Position numbers and translations under genes: made by a program. 64,000 nt of DNA, taken from contig QAKE01000011.1 of NCBI GenBank assembly GCA_003343995.1, positions 1 through 64,000 of the forward strand, written 5' to 3'. The first letter of the stretch is position 1. Each line of letters opens with the position of its first letter. This document shows positions 33,686 to 42,742 of this stretch, piece by piece. The notes beneath the pieces were generated by a model. The model was not told where the DNA came from. It ran no database searches and saw only the letters and a program-made list of their open reading frames with translations. The stretch is from Bacillota bacterium (lineage in GTDB: Bacteria; Bacillota; Clostridia; Christensenellales; Borkfalkiaceae).

Positions 33686-36600
33686 GTGTTTATCAACCGC
33701 AAAAAAACCACCGATGGGGCCGCAGCGCCTCAGATACAGCAACCCGCCGATGCGGCGCTTTCCGAGGAGGCCGCCGCGCCTTCCCCGGCGCCTGACGCCG
33801 CCCCGTCCGCTGACGAGGAACCGGCCGCCTCTGCGTCCCCCGCCGGCGGACACCCCAACGGTGCCCGCAAGGTGCGCACTGTCAAACCCCTGGTCAATGT
33901 GACCCCGGCTAGCCGGCTGGTCTCCCCCCGGATCTTCGGGGCGGTGACGGTGCTCTGCCTGGCGGTGATCGCCGTGGCCGCCGGCTGGACCATTCCCTTT
34001 GCCGAGGGTCCGGTGGTGATGGGCGACGAACTGGGCTACTGGGGCAATGCCGCCATGCTGGCGGGACATGACTGGAGCGGGGTGATGGGAGCCATCCCCT
34101 ACTACGGTTACGGGTACAGCTTCTTCCTGGTCCCGCTGTTCTGGCTGGGGCTGCCCATGACGGTGATGTACAAGGCGGCGCTGGTTCTCAACATTCTGTT
34201 TTTGTTTGCCGCTTTCGGGCTGACCTATCGCTGCCTGCGGCGGCTGTTCTCGGCACTGCCTCCGGTGGGGGCCATGCTGGTTTCCATGGCTGCCACCTTA
34301 TATACCAACAACCTGGTCCAGGCCCAGGGCGCCTGGAGCGAGACGCTGCTCTACCTGGTCTACTGGCTGGTCTTTGCTCTGGTTCTGCGTTTGCTGGAAC
34401 AACCCTCCATTCCCACCGCGGTGGGGCTGGCCCTGGCAGCCGGATACCTGTATATGGTGCATCTGCGCACCATCGGCGTTCTGATTGCCCTGGTCATGAC
34501 GGTGCTGCTCTTCTGGGCGGCCCGGCGGCTGGACTGGAAACAGGTCCTGGCCTTTTTCCTCAGCTTTGTGGGGATCCTGCTGATTCAAAACCTCATCAAG
34601 ATGTGGTTCAACGGCAACGTCTATGTGAGTACCCTCTACGCCGGCACCAACGACTATGCCGGCCAGATCAACAACATGTTCGGCGCCATGTCCACCCTGG
34701 AGGGCTGGCGTTCCCTCTTCTACAGCGCCTGCGGCAAGATGTTCTATCTGGCCAGCAGCACCCTGATGCTGGGGCTTGTCACCCTGCGGCTGCTCTTCGG
34801 GGACTTCTTCTCCGCATTGTGGCAGTGGTTCCGCAGCGGCCTGCGTCAGCTCAACCCCCGCAAACTGCCCTCCATCTTCCTGCTGCTCTCCTTTGGCGGC
34901 ACCTATCTGGTCAACGTCATCGCCATGCGCGGCACCTCCCGTCTGGACATTCTGGTCTACGGCCGGTATATGGAGTTCGCCTTCGGGCCTCTCATCGCCA
35001 TCGGTCTGGCACTGCTTCTGCTGGGCCGGGTGGGACTGGGCCAGGCGGTGGGCTGCTGCGGTGTGGCCACAGTGCTGGCGGCCTTCACCAATGCCGAACT
35101 GATTCGCGGCGCCGCCAACGATGCGGAAAACTACAACTTCCTTTGTGTCACCACCTGGCGGCACTTTGACAATCTTCACCACGATGTTCCCCAGTTCACC
35201 TATTTTGTGCTGGTGGTGACCGGGGCGATCTTCCTGATCGCCTGGGCTGCCCAGTACGCATTTTCCCACAGTGTTTTTCTGGACGACGCCTCTCCCCGGC
35301 GGGTGGCGGTGGTCAAGACCACCCGTCCCATGCTGCGCATTCTGCTGCCGGTGATGGTCTGTGCCGGATTCTGGATCTGGGCCATCTGCTGCCAGAGTTC
35401 CTTCTCGGCCACCCAGGCCAGCGTTTCCACCGCAATGGATCAGGTCTGGGAGCTGTGTGACCAGGCCGGTCGCCAGCCGGACAAGATTGTCTGGGTTCAG
35501 AAGGACGAGGCCACGGAACAGGGCAGCTTCAGCGCGGCCTATCTTCAGGTGCGGATCCCCGACGCCCGGGTGGATCGGATTACGGCGTCTACCTTCCGTG
35601 CCGCCGAGCTGGACCCGGAGGCACTGTATGCGATTTCGGCAGATTCCCCTGCCGAGGAGGCGGTGAGTGAGCGCTGCATCGCTCTGATCACCAACGACTT
35701 CTTCACCCTGTATGCGGCGCCGGGATCCGCCTGGGCCCAGGCTGCCCTGAAGATGAACCTGCTCACCGGCTGGGCCGACGGGGTGCCGGTGTACTATGAT
35801 GACGCGGCGGTCCTGACCAAAGAGGCCAAACTGGCCGGCAGAGATGACCAGACCGGCGCCGAAGAAGGACTGTATTACAAAGAGAGCATTCCCAGCTACA
35901 CCCGCACCGAGGCCGACACCGGCCTGACCACCCTGCCGGTGGAGATCACCTCCAACGGCGCGGCGGGGCTGGTGATGCACACCGGGCCCATCAACCTGCC
36001 GGCGGGCCAGTATGAGATCACCTTCACCGTCACCGCCAACGGCGGCGGCGATACCCGGGGCGAGTTCTATGTCCTGGATGAGAGCGGGCGCCGGCTGCGG
36101 GACATCACCCTGGACAGCGCCACCTTCGCCGACGGGGTCCGCACCCGGATGCGCCTGACCCTGACCTCCATGCTGGACCAGGATCTCAGCGGGATTCAGT
36201 TCCAGCTCAAGGCCGAGGCCGGCGCGGTGCTCACCCTGCATGAGATCACCTACTCCCGTGTGGGCGAAGTGGGCGAGGTGATCACCGACGGCACCACCGA
36301 GATGGACCAGCTGGGCCGTCTGCTGGAACTGGACTACGAATATCGCCCGGTCTATGTGGTGCCCAAGGAGAGCCAGCAGGAACGGGCCAGCGTGGCGGAA
36401 CTGCAGCGGGCCTTCCCCGACCGGACCATCTCGCTGGTCAGCGACACTGACTTGCTGCGGGATCAGCCGGGCATCCTCCTGGTGCCCACCGACCGGCAGG
36501 AGACCATTTATATGCTGTTGGGCGGCTATGTGATCGCCGAGCGTCTGGGAGATTACACCGTGCTGCTGCCCACCGACAGCGGCATTGCCAACGAGTTTGT

Positions 36601-36988
36601 CGGCCACGGCGGCACCCTGATGAGCGACGGGTACAGCGTGGATCTGCGCTATTATGTGGACGGCGCCGCCCAGAGCGCCGGTACCGTCAGCGCGGTGCCC
36701 CCCGCCGGCCGCTACTATATCATGGTGGAGGCCAAGTTTGACAATGTGCTTATCGGCAGCTACGGCACCCTGGAGGTGAGCGTGGACGGGGTCAGCCTGG
36801 GGCGCAGCCCCATGGAAATGGGCGAGGAACGCACCGACACCGCCTACAGCCCCTATGAGCTGGTGCTGGACGGCACCCAGGAGCTGACGGTGGATGTGGA
36901 AGCCAGCGTCAACGCCCGGCTGTCCAATCTCAAGGTGGCGCTGCGCTGGCTGGGGGATGTCCCCGCCACCTACGGCGACGCCCAGTAA
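33686..36988 (+). CDS. Large GT-C-like membrane glycosyltransferase with C-terminal extracellular domain
   Basis: This 1,100-residue protein has a Pro/Ala/Glu-rich cytoplasmic N terminus (residues 1-80). About eleven to thirteen membrane helices follow between about 95 and 600. The first extracellular loop carries GDELGYWGNA, the acidic motif position used by polyprenyl-phosphate-dependent GT-C enzymes. The last 400 residues are soluble and include beta-rich, carbohydrate-binding-like segments. The GTG at 33686 follows AAAAAAGGAGAG; the open frame before it lacks a site. It heads an operon with dTDP-3-amino-sugar genes, so it may transfer such a sugar to a cell-surface polymer. Specific substrate unknown. 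Confidence 0.72.
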   Translation: MFINRKKTTDGAAAPQIQQPADAALSEEAAAPSPAPDAAPSADEEPAASASPAGGHPNGARKVRTVKPLVNVTPASRLVSPRIFGAVTVLCLAVIAVAAGWTIPFAEGPVVMGDELGYWGNAAMLAGHDWSGVMGAIPYYGYGYSFFLVPLFWLGLPMTVMYKAALVLNILFLFAAFGLTYRCLRRLFSALPPVGAMLVSMAATLYTNNLVQAQGAWSETLLYLVYWLVFALVLRLLEQPSIPTAVGLALAAGYLYMVHLRTIGVLIALVMTVLLFWAARRLDWKQVLAFFLSFVGILLIQNLIKMWFNGNVYVSTLYAGTNDYAGQINNMFGAMSTLEGWRSLFYSACGKMFYLASSTLMLGLVTLRLLFGDFFSALWQWFRSGLRQLNPRKLPSIFLLLSFGGTYLVNVIAMRGTSRLDILVYGRYMEFAFGPLIAIGLALLLLGRVGLGQAVGCCGVATVLAAFTNAELIRGAANDAENYNFLCVTTWRHFDNLHHDVPQFTYFVLVVTGAIFLIAWAAQYAFSHSVFLDDASPRRVAVVKTTRPMLRILLPVMVCAGFWIWAICCQSSFSATQASVSTAMDQVWELCDQAGRQPDKIVWVQKDEATEQGSFSAAYLQVRIPDARVDRITASTFRAAELDPEALYAISADSPAEEAVSERCIALITNDFFTLYAAPGSAWAQAALKMNLLTGWADGVPVYYDDAAVLTKEAKLAGRDDQTGAEEGLYYKESIPSYTRTEADTGLTTLPVEITSNGAAGLVMHTGPINLPAGQYEITFTVTANGGGDTRGEFYVLDESGRRLRDITLDSATFADGVRTRMRLTLTSMLDQDLSGIQFQLKAEAGAVLTLHEITYSRVGEVGEVITDGTTEMDQLGRLLELDYEYRPVYVVPKESQQERASVAELQRAFPDRTISLVSDTDLLRDQPGILLVPTDRQETIYMLLGGYVIAERLGDYTVLLPTDSGIANEFVGHGGTLMSDGYSVDLRYYVDGAAQSAGTVSAVPPAGRYYIMVEAKFDNVLIGSYGTLEVSVDGVSLGRSPMEMGEERTDTAYSPYELVLDGTQELTVDVEASVNARLSNLKVALRWLGDVPATYGDAQ

Positions 36989-37003
36989 GAAAGGAGGCAT
37001 CCC

Positions 37004-38104
37004 ATGCGGATCCTTGCCAACGATCTCAAACGCCAGTACGACCTGCACGCCCCCGAATATGAGGCCAAGGCCCTGGAAGTGCTGCGCAGCGGCTGGTATA
37101 TCCTGGGCCGGGAGGTGGAGGCCTTTGAAACCGAGTGGGCCGCCATGACCGGCGCCAAATACTGCGTCGGTCTGGCCAGCGGTCTGGACGCCCTCTGGAT
37201 CGCCTTCCGCCTGTTGGGCATCGGCGCCGGGGACGAGGTCATCGTCTCGGCCAATGCCTACATCGCCTGTGTTATGGGCATCACCATCAACGGGGCCACC
37301 CCGGTCTTTGTGGAGCCTGACCAGTACGACAACATCGACGCCGACCGCATCGAGGCCGCCGTCACCCCCCGCACCAAGGCCATCCTGGCGGTGCATCTCT
37401 ACGGCCAGAGCTGCGACATGGATGTGATCGGCCAGGTGGCCCGCCGCCACAACCTCAAGGTGGTGGAGGACTGTGCCCAGAGCCACGGCAACCACTGGAA
37501 GGGCAAGGTGGTGGGCTCCATCGGGGACATCGGTTGTTTCAGCTTCTACCCCACAAAGGGCTGCGGGGCCTTCGGGGACGCCGGGTGCATCACCACCAAC
37601 GACCCCGACATCGCCGACCGCTGCCGGGTGTTCCGCAACTACGGCAGCCGGGTGCGCTACCAGAACGAGGTGGTGGGCGCCAACAGCCGGCTGGATGAGC
37701 TTCAGGCCGGGCTGCTGCGGGTCAAGCTGCGGCATCTGGAGGAATTCAACGCCGAGCGCTGCCGCCTGGCCGCCCGCTACGACGCCCTGCTCACCAACCC
37801 CTGTCTGCAGCATCCCAAAATCCGCCCCGGCGCCGATTCCACCTGGCACCAGTATGTGGTGCATCTGCCGGGCTGTCGGGACGCCCTGGCCGACTATCTC
37901 AAAGCGCGGGAAATCGGCACCATCATCCACTACCCCATCCCGCCCCATCTGTCCCAGGCCTACCGGTATCTGGGGTATCACAAGGGAGACTTCCCCATCG
38001 CCGAGCGCTACGCCGACGAGGTGCTGAGCCTGCCGATGTACAACGGTATGACCGAGGCGGAACAGGATACCGTCATCCGGGCCATCAACGAGTTCCGCCC
38101 CTGA
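37004..38104 (+). CDS. fdtB: DegT/DnrJ/EryC1-family sugar aminotransferase (FdtB/QdtB-like)
   Basis: This 366-residue PLP enzyme has the family motifs [40 protein letters not shown] and the PLP-lysine segment [17 protein letters not shown] (Lys185). The close fit of [15 protein letters not shown] and [12 protein letters not shown] to FdtB/QdtB points to 3-amination of a dTDP-3-keto-6-deoxyhexose. The next gene encodes the matching 3,4-ketoisomerase, which supports this. It would make dTDP-3-amino-3,6-dideoxy-galactose or -glucose. The acetyltransferase and rmlAB genes are not in the window. AAAGGAGG precedes the ATG. Confidence 0.85.
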   Translation: MRILANDLKRQYDLHAPEYEAKALEVLRSGWYILGREVEAFETEWAAMTGAKYCVGLASGLDALWIAFRLLGIGAGDEVIVSANAYIACVMGITINGATPVFVEPDQYDNIDADRIEAAVTPRTKAILAVHLYGQSCDMDVIGQVARRHNLKVVEDCAQSHGNHWKGKVVGSIGDIGCFSFYPTKGCGAFGDAGCITTNDPDIADRCRVFRNYGSRVRYQNEVVGANSRLDELQAGLLRVKLRHLEEFNAERCRLAARYDALLTNPCLQHPKIRPGADSTWHQYVVHLPGCRDALADYLKAREIGTIIHYPIPPHLSQAYRYLGYHKGDFPIAERYADEVLSLPMYNGMTEAEQDTVIRAINEFRP

Positions 38105-38116
38105 AAGGAGACCGCC

Positions 38117-38563
38117 ATGGAAAACCGCAGCAGTGCCTATTTCATCGAGTTTGCCGAGCACGGGGACGAGCGCGGCAACCTGGTGGTGGTGGAGGGGGAA
38201 AAGGACATCCCCTTTTCCATCCAGCGGGTGTTCTACATCTACGGGTCCGACCCTGACATCGTCCGGGGCCAGCACGCCAACCGCAACAGCGAGTTTGTGC
38301 TCATCAATGTGGCGGGGCGCAGCAAGGTCAAGGTGATGGACGGGCTGGGCAACGAGGTGGTGTTCAGCCTCAACCGCCCCCGCACCGGGGTCTATATCCC
38401 CACCATGGTGTGGAAGGAAATGTATGATTTCAGCCCCGACGCGGTGCTTCTCTGTCTGGCCAGCGAGCACTACGACGAGACCGAATATATCCGGGATTTC
38501 GACGAATTCGAAGCCGAGATCCATGCCCGGGCCCAAGGCCAGCCCGAGGCAGAGACAAACTGA
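38117..38563 (+). CDS. fdtA: dTDP-4-keto-6-deoxyhexose 3,4-ketoisomerase (FdtA/QdtA/WxcM-like cupin)
   Basis: This 148-residue single-domain cupin follows the WxcM/FdtA pattern: GDERGNLVVVEGEKDIPF near residue 16, RVFYIYG, VRGQHAN with the active-site His, a VWKEMYDFS strand, and the C-terminal YDETEYIRDFDEF. It isomerises dTDP-4-keto-6-deoxyglucose to the 3-keto form used by the upstream aminotransferase. The galacto or gluco outcome (FdtA or QdtA) cannot be fixed by eye. The gap to fdtB is 12 bp, so they are one operon. Confidence 0.87.
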   Translation: MENRSSAYFIEFAEHGDERGNLVVVEGEKDIPFSIQRVFYIYGSDPDIVRGQHANRNSEFVLINVAGRSKVKVMDGLGNEVVFSLNRPRTGVYIPTMVWKEMYDFSPDAVLLCLASEHYDETEYIRDFDEFEAEIHARAQGQPEAETN

Positions 38564-38584
38564 GGCCGACAGGAGGTTTTTCCC

Positions 38585-40429
38585 ATGCATAAGTCCGTAT
38601 CCCTGACCCGCCGTCTGCTGGCGCTGTTGATGACGCTGGCGCTGCTGGGCGGGCTGATGCTGCCTGCGGTATCCGCTGAGGAAGCCGCGGAACCCGAAAC
38701 CGAGATCGCCACCAGCATCTGGCAGATCCCGGAACCCGAGGAAGAGGTCGTGGATCCCAACAACCCGGTGCCCGAGGCCGGCGAGGAAGCGGCGGCGGTC
38801 TATGCCGCCAACGCCGAGAGCGGCGTCCTCTACAACCTGCTGAACAACAACCAGAAAGCCGCCTACCGTGCCTTCCTGATCGCCTGTGAAGATGTGGTCA
38901 ACTGCGGCATGGGAACGGTGGACCCCTCCCTCAATGTCAGCCGTCAGGAGGCCATCCTGGGCGTGACCGCTGCCATGTACGACCACCCCGAGGTCTTCTG
39001 GCACGGCGGCCGGTATGCGCTGTACTACAACGGCAACGGCCAGCTGGTGGGTCTGGGTATGTCCCGGAACGGCCGCTGGTACACCACCGCTGCCCAGCTT
39101 GCCCAGGGCAAGCAGGAGTTTGAGGACGCGGCCAACCGGGTGCTGGCCCAGGTGGACACCTCGGACGGCGCGGCCATGACCGCCCTGCGGATTCATGACG
39201 CTCTGGCCGCCGCCGTGACCTACGACTACAACGGTGCGGCGGACACGGTGGGCTATGCCCAGCACACCGCCTACAATGCCCTGGTCAAGGGAACCAGCGT
39301 CTGCGACGGTTACGCCAAGGCATACCTGTATCTGCTGGGCCGCTGCGGCATTCAGGCCTCCATGGTGACCAGCAATGCGCTGAACCATGCCTGGAACATC
39401 GTGCAGCTGGACGGCGATTGGTACGAGACCGACGTCACCTTTGACGACAGCGGCGATCATCTGCGCCATACATACTTCAACCTGACCACTGCGGCCATGA
39501 CCAAGGCCCACGGCGGCAGCCGGGACAACGCCGACACCAATCCCCTGCTGCCCACCGCCAACGGCACCAAATACAGCTATGACAAGCTGACCGGCGGCAG
39601 CACCCCCACCCCGACTCCGACCCAGACACCGACCCCCACCGCCCAGCCCGGTTACGGCACCGGTGTGGAGGGTTTTGTGACCCGGCTGTATGAGGTCTGC
39701 CTGGACCGCAGCCCGGACAGCGCCGGTCTGGCGGACTGGGTGAACAAGCTGAAATCCCACACCGCGTCGGGCGCCCAGGTGGCCTACGGCTTTGTCTTCT
39801 CCAACGAGTTCAAGGGCAAGAACTACTGCAACGAGGACTATGTGAAGCAGCTGTACCGTGCCTTCCTGGGCCGGGAATCTGACAGCGCCGGCCTGGCCGA
39901 CTGGGTGGGCAAGCTGGAGAGCGGCAGCACCCGGGAGGAGGTCTTCAACGGCTTCTCCCAGAGCAATGAGTTCAAGGGCATCTGCAGCGAGTACGGCATC
40001 ACCCTGGGCGATCCCATCGCCATCCCCCAGTACGGCACGGTGCCCACCGGGTCCTGCAGCGTCTGCGGTGAGCCGGACGGCGTGACCGCCTTTGTGACCC
40101 GGCTGTATGACATCTGCCTGGACCGCAAGCCGGACGCCTCCGGCCTGAAGGACTGGACCAACCAGCTGTGGAACCACAGCAACAGCGGCCGGGGCGTGGC
40201 CTTCGGGTTCATCTTCTCGGATGAATTCCAGGGCAAGAACTACGACAACGGCACCTATGTGGATTATCTCTACAAGGCTTTCCTGGGCCGCAATTCCGAC
40301 CCCGCCGGCAAGGCGGACTGGCTGAACCGGATGGCCCAGGGCTGGACCCGGGAGCAGATTTTTGATGGATTCGTCGGCAGCGACGAATTCACCGGGATTT
40401 GTCAGAGTTACGGCATCGTCAGAGGGTGA
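38585..40429 (+). CDS. Secreted transglutaminase-like protein with four DUF4214 repeats
   Basis: This 614-residue protein has a signal peptide (cleavage likely after VSA at about 31) and an acidic Pro/Glu linker. A transglutaminase-like domain (about 75-335) has Cys240 (GTSVCDGYAKAY), His268 (NHAWNIVQLDG) and Asp283 (ETDVTFDD). A Thr/Pro linker (339-355) follows, then four DUF4214 units at 361-412, 417-471, 500-552 and 557-612. Each unit repeats LYxxxLxRxxDxxGLxDW and FxxSxEF. DUF4214 is common in secreted or glycan-associated proteins. It probably acts at the cell surface as a protease or cross-linking enzyme. It follows the sugar genes by 21 bp and ends at repeat R4. Confidence 0.88.
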   Translation: MHKSVSLTRRLLALLMTLALLGGLMLPAVSAEEAAEPETEIATSIWQIPEPEEEVVDPNNPVPEAGEEAAAVYAANAESGVLYNLLNNNQKAAYRAFLIACEDVVNCGMGTVDPSLNVSRQEAILGVTAAMYDHPEVFWHGGRYALYYNGNGQLVGLGMSRNGRWYTTAAQLAQGKQEFEDAANRVLAQVDTSDGAAMTALRIHDALAAAVTYDYNGAADTVGYAQHTAYNALVKGTSVCDGYAKAYLYLLGRCGIQASMVTSNALNHAWNIVQLDGDWYETDVTFDDSGDHLRHTYFNLTTAAMTKAHGGSRDNADTNPLLPTANGTKYSYDKLTGGSTPTPTPTQTPTPTAQPGYGTGVEGFVTRLYEVCLDRSPDSAGLADWVNKLKSHTASGAQVAYGFVFSNEFKGKNYCNEDYVKQLYRAFLGRESDSAGLADWVGKLESGSTREEVFNGFSQSNEFKGICSEYGITLGDPIAIPQYGTVPTGSCSVCGEPDGVTAFVTRLYDICLDRKPDASGLKDWTNQLWNHSNSGRGVAFGFIFSDEFQGKNYDNGTYVDYLYKAFLGRNSDPAGKADWLNRMAQGWTREQIFDGFVGSDEFTGICQSYGIVRG

Positions 40430-40431
40430 GT

Positions 40432-41235
40432 TTTTGGGCTTACCCGAAGACGGCTGCCCCCTTGCCGGGGGGCTTGATGACCTCCACGAAAGCGTTCGGC
40501 CCGGGAAGGCGTTCCTTTTTTGTAACCAAAAAAGGAACCGAAAAAAGTTCCACCGTTCCGAGGCGGTGGACGCCCGGCCAGGGCTGAAAGCCCTGGACTC
40601 CGATTGGCCCCCACCGCGGACGGGGGCCAATCGCAAGGTATGGATTAGAGAAAGGGCTTCGCCCTTTTCAAACCTTCTCTATTACTCACCACCTATCCAG
40701 GCTCCCCCATAAACGGAATCCAAAATTAGCGGAAGGGTTTTAGAAAATCTTCCGCAAACTATCTCACTAAAGACAAAAGCCAGAAGCAATGAAAAGGCGT
40801 GATGCCTTTCGCTTGCTTCTGGCTTTCTATTTATCTGTTCTTTCTCTTTATAGAGAAGGATTATCAAGGGCGAAGCCCTTGATTTTGGAACCTTCCTTGC
40901 TTTTTGGGTCTGTCTTTAGGCAGGCCCAAAAAGGGGTCCAGGGTCAAAGACCCTGGTCGCGCGTCCGCCGCCTCGAAACCGGTGGGACTTTTTGTGCCTG
41001 CGCGGCTATGCCGCGCAATCGCGCATCGCGCGATGCACAAACCAACGCGCAGCGTTGGTTCCGAAATGAGTGTTCCGCGTCTTGCGCGGAACTGTATAGT
41101 GGGCACCAACACCACCATTAGGGGTCACAAAAAGGAACGCCTTCGGGGGAGGAACGCCTTCGTGGAGGTCATCGACCCCGAAACAGCGAGAAGCCAACGG
41201 TCCCCGACGGGCCTTTCAGCAGGCAGCCGTCTTCC
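40432..41235. repeat. Double-armed hairpin-chain intergenic repeat R4, interrupted
   Basis: Inverted arms flank the central hairpin AAAGCCAGAAGCA (40776-40788) and TGCTTCTGGCTTT (40814-40826). The left arm starts directly after the transglutaminase/DUF4214 stop. In the right arm the strand TTCCTTTTT of one hairpin is replaced by a 129-nt hairpin cluster (40994-41122), after which the arm resumes with GGTCACAAAAAGGAACGCC. No gene is supported inside. Confidence 0.85.
40994..41122. repeat. 129-nt insertion of four tandem hairpins inside repeat R4
   Basis: Four near-consecutive perfect hairpins with mostly 3-nt loops: GCGCGGC/GCCGCGC (41000-41016), ATCGCGC/GCGCGAT (41018-41034), AACCAACGC/GCGTTGGTT (41040-41060) and GTTCCGCG/CGCGGAAC (41072-41092). 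An unpaired tail runs up to 41122. Comparison with R3 shows it replaces about 12 bases of the arm. It looks like a small non-coding structured element. No family is recognised. Confidence 0.75.
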
Positions 41236-41242
41236 TCCCCCA

Positions 41243-41271
41243 TTGACAGTTCAAGTGAAAAGCGATACAGT
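41243..41271 (+). promoter_or_regulatory. Promoter of the EFR1 gene
   Basis: TTGACA (41243-41248), a 17-bp spacer, then TACAGT (41266-41271), 31 bp before the ATG and directly after repeat R4. Confidence 0.65.
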
Positions 41272-41301
41272 GAAACGAGAACAATCAGGGAGGACCTTGC
41301 T

Positions 41302-42066
41302 ATGCAGCTCAAAGAAACCGTACTCGTCCTTTTCAGCCCCACCGGCACCACCGAAAAAATCGGTCGGGCGGTGGCCGCCGCCACCGGTCTGCCGGTGCGG
41401 ACCATCGACCTCTGCCGGGAGGCACCCCACCTTCAGATCCCCGCCGATTCCCTGCTGGTGGTCGCCATGCCGGTCTATGGGGGCCGTCTCCCCTGCGCCG
41501 CCGCCGATCGGCTCCGGGGTCTGCACAGCGCCGGCGGCCCCGCCGTGGCGGTGGTGGTCTACGGCAACCGGGCCTACGAGGATGCCCTCTTTGAGATGCG
41601 GGACATTTTGCGGGAAGGCGGCTTTGTCACCGCTGCCGCCGGGGCCTTTGTGGCCGAACACTCCATCATCCGCACCATCGCCGCCGGCCGGCCCGACGCC
41701 GACGACCTCGCCCAGGCCGAAACCCTTGGCCGGGACGCCGCCCAAAAACTGGCCCTCTCCCCCACGCCCGCCGAGATCCCGGTCCCCGGCAGCGCCGCCT
41801 ACCGCGACCGCAAACCCGGCCGGGGCGGTGCCCCCGTCACCGGCGAGGCCTGCACCGGATGCGGGCGCTGCGCCGCCGTCTGCCCCATGGGCGCCATCCC
41901 CCGCAAAGCCCCCGACACCACCACCGACGCCTGCATCGGCTGCATGCGCTGTGTCTCGGTCTGCCCCGAACACGCCCGCAGCCTGCCCGCCCCCGCCCTG
42001 GAACGCATCGCCGCTTTCCTCAGCCAGACCGCTTCCACCCCCCGGCGGCCGGAACTCTTCCTCTGA
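41302..42066 (+). CDS. EFR1-type ferredoxin-flavodoxin fusion protein
   Basis: This 254-residue protein has an N-terminal flavodoxin-like domain (residues 1 to about 165), with phosphate loop FSPTGTTEKIG and MPVYGGRLP. Two [4Fe-4S] motifs follow at the C terminus, CTGCGRCAAVCP and CIGCMRCVSVCP. EFR1 proteins are cytoplasmic electron-transfer proteins of anaerobes; the partner is unknown. It has its own promoter directly after repeat R4 and is followed after 30 bp by a DUF6171 gene, probably in the same unit. Confidence 0.92.
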   Translation: MQLKETVLVLFSPTGTTEKIGRAVAAATGLPVRTIDLCREAPHLQIPADSLLVVAMPVYGGRLPCAAADRLRGLHSAGGPAVAVVVYGNRAYEDALFEMRDILREGGFVTAAAGAFVAEHSIIRTIAAGRPDADDLAQAETLGRDAAQKLALSPTPAEIPVPGSAAYRDRKPGRGGAPVTGEACTGCGRCAAVCPMGAIPRKAPDTTTDACIGCMRCVSVCPEHARSLPAPALERIAAFLSQTASTPRRPELFL

Positions 42067-42096
42067 TCCTTCCCACCGTCCTGCGGAGGTGCCTCT

Positions 42097-42366
42097 ATGA
42101 ACGAAACCGCCACCAACCCCAAACGCTGCCGCCGCTGCCTGCTGGCAGATCTGGCGGATGAGAACGATTACTACCAGAGCGTGCTGCGCTACCGGGCCAC
42201 CATGCCCGCCCGGCTGCGCACCCCCGACGACGCCTACGCCGCCCGGCTGGAACAGTGCCGCCGCTGCGAGGCGCTGGACAACGGCACCTGTATGCAGTGC
42301 GGCTGTTATGTGGAGATGCGCGCCGCCCGCCGGGATATGCACTGTCCCATGCCGGGGCGCTGGTGA
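42097..42366 (+). CDS. DUF6171 family Cys-rich small protein
   Basis: This 89-residue protein has the CRRCL start motif (residues 10-14), an internal CRRCEAL, and a closing CMQCGCYVEMRAA with HCPMPGRW. Three Cys pairs suggest a zinc or iron-sulphur site. The family is common in Clostridia and of unknown function. It is probably cotranscribed with the EFR1 gene. Confidence 0.8.
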   Translation: MNETATNPKRCRRCLLADLADENDYYQSVLRYRATMPARLRTPDDAYAARLEQCRRCEALDNGTCMQCGCYVEMRAARRDMHCPMPGRW

Positions 42367-42603
42367 TAACAGGGCAGGGGACAAGCGCTTCTGCCGCCCT
42401 TCGGTCTTCGTCCTTCGGGACGGGGGCCGCATTTTTTTGCAAAAAAAGTTTTGTTTTCCTTTAACCGGGCGGCGGCGGGACCCTATAACAGAGGTGTAAA
42501 CGAAAACCGAAGCCCGGCGGGGGAGAGAGGAGGAAGCAAAACCCCGCTTTGGACAAAAGGCCCAAGAAGATTGAACAACGCTGCCAAAAGCTGGAAAAAA
42601 CGC

Positions 42604-42644
42604 TTGCCTTTTTACGCCCGGATCTTATACTATATAAATAGTAT
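42604..42644 (+). promoter_or_regulatory. Promoter with ATACTA/TAGTAT palindrome for the zinc-ribbon to PP2C operon
   Basis: TTGCCT (42604-42609), a 16-bp spacer, then TATACT (42626-42631). The palindrome ATACTA-N6-TAGTAT (42627-42644) overlaps the -10 and the expected start site, so a repressor could block the promoter. The rest of the 376-bp gap 42367-42742 is an A/G-rich leader with a TTTTTTTGCAAAAAAA stretch at about 42431-42447 and no gene. Confidence 0.55.
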
Positions 42645-42742
42645 GCGTGATCCTGAAAAACTGTAAATTCGTAACGGTGGAAGGGGCGAAAGGGGCGAAG
42701 ATACCCGGCAAAGAGACGAGAAAAGAAACAGGAGGAACTGTG

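Noticed and set aside
34298..40636. A 2,112-codon open frame on the minus strand
   Set aside because: It lies antisense to the GT-C-like, fdtB, fdtA and transglutaminase genes, all of which have family motifs, ribosome sites and tight spacing. Its translation is Gly/Val/His/Gln-rich with no domain. Long antisense frames arise from high GC and codon bias.
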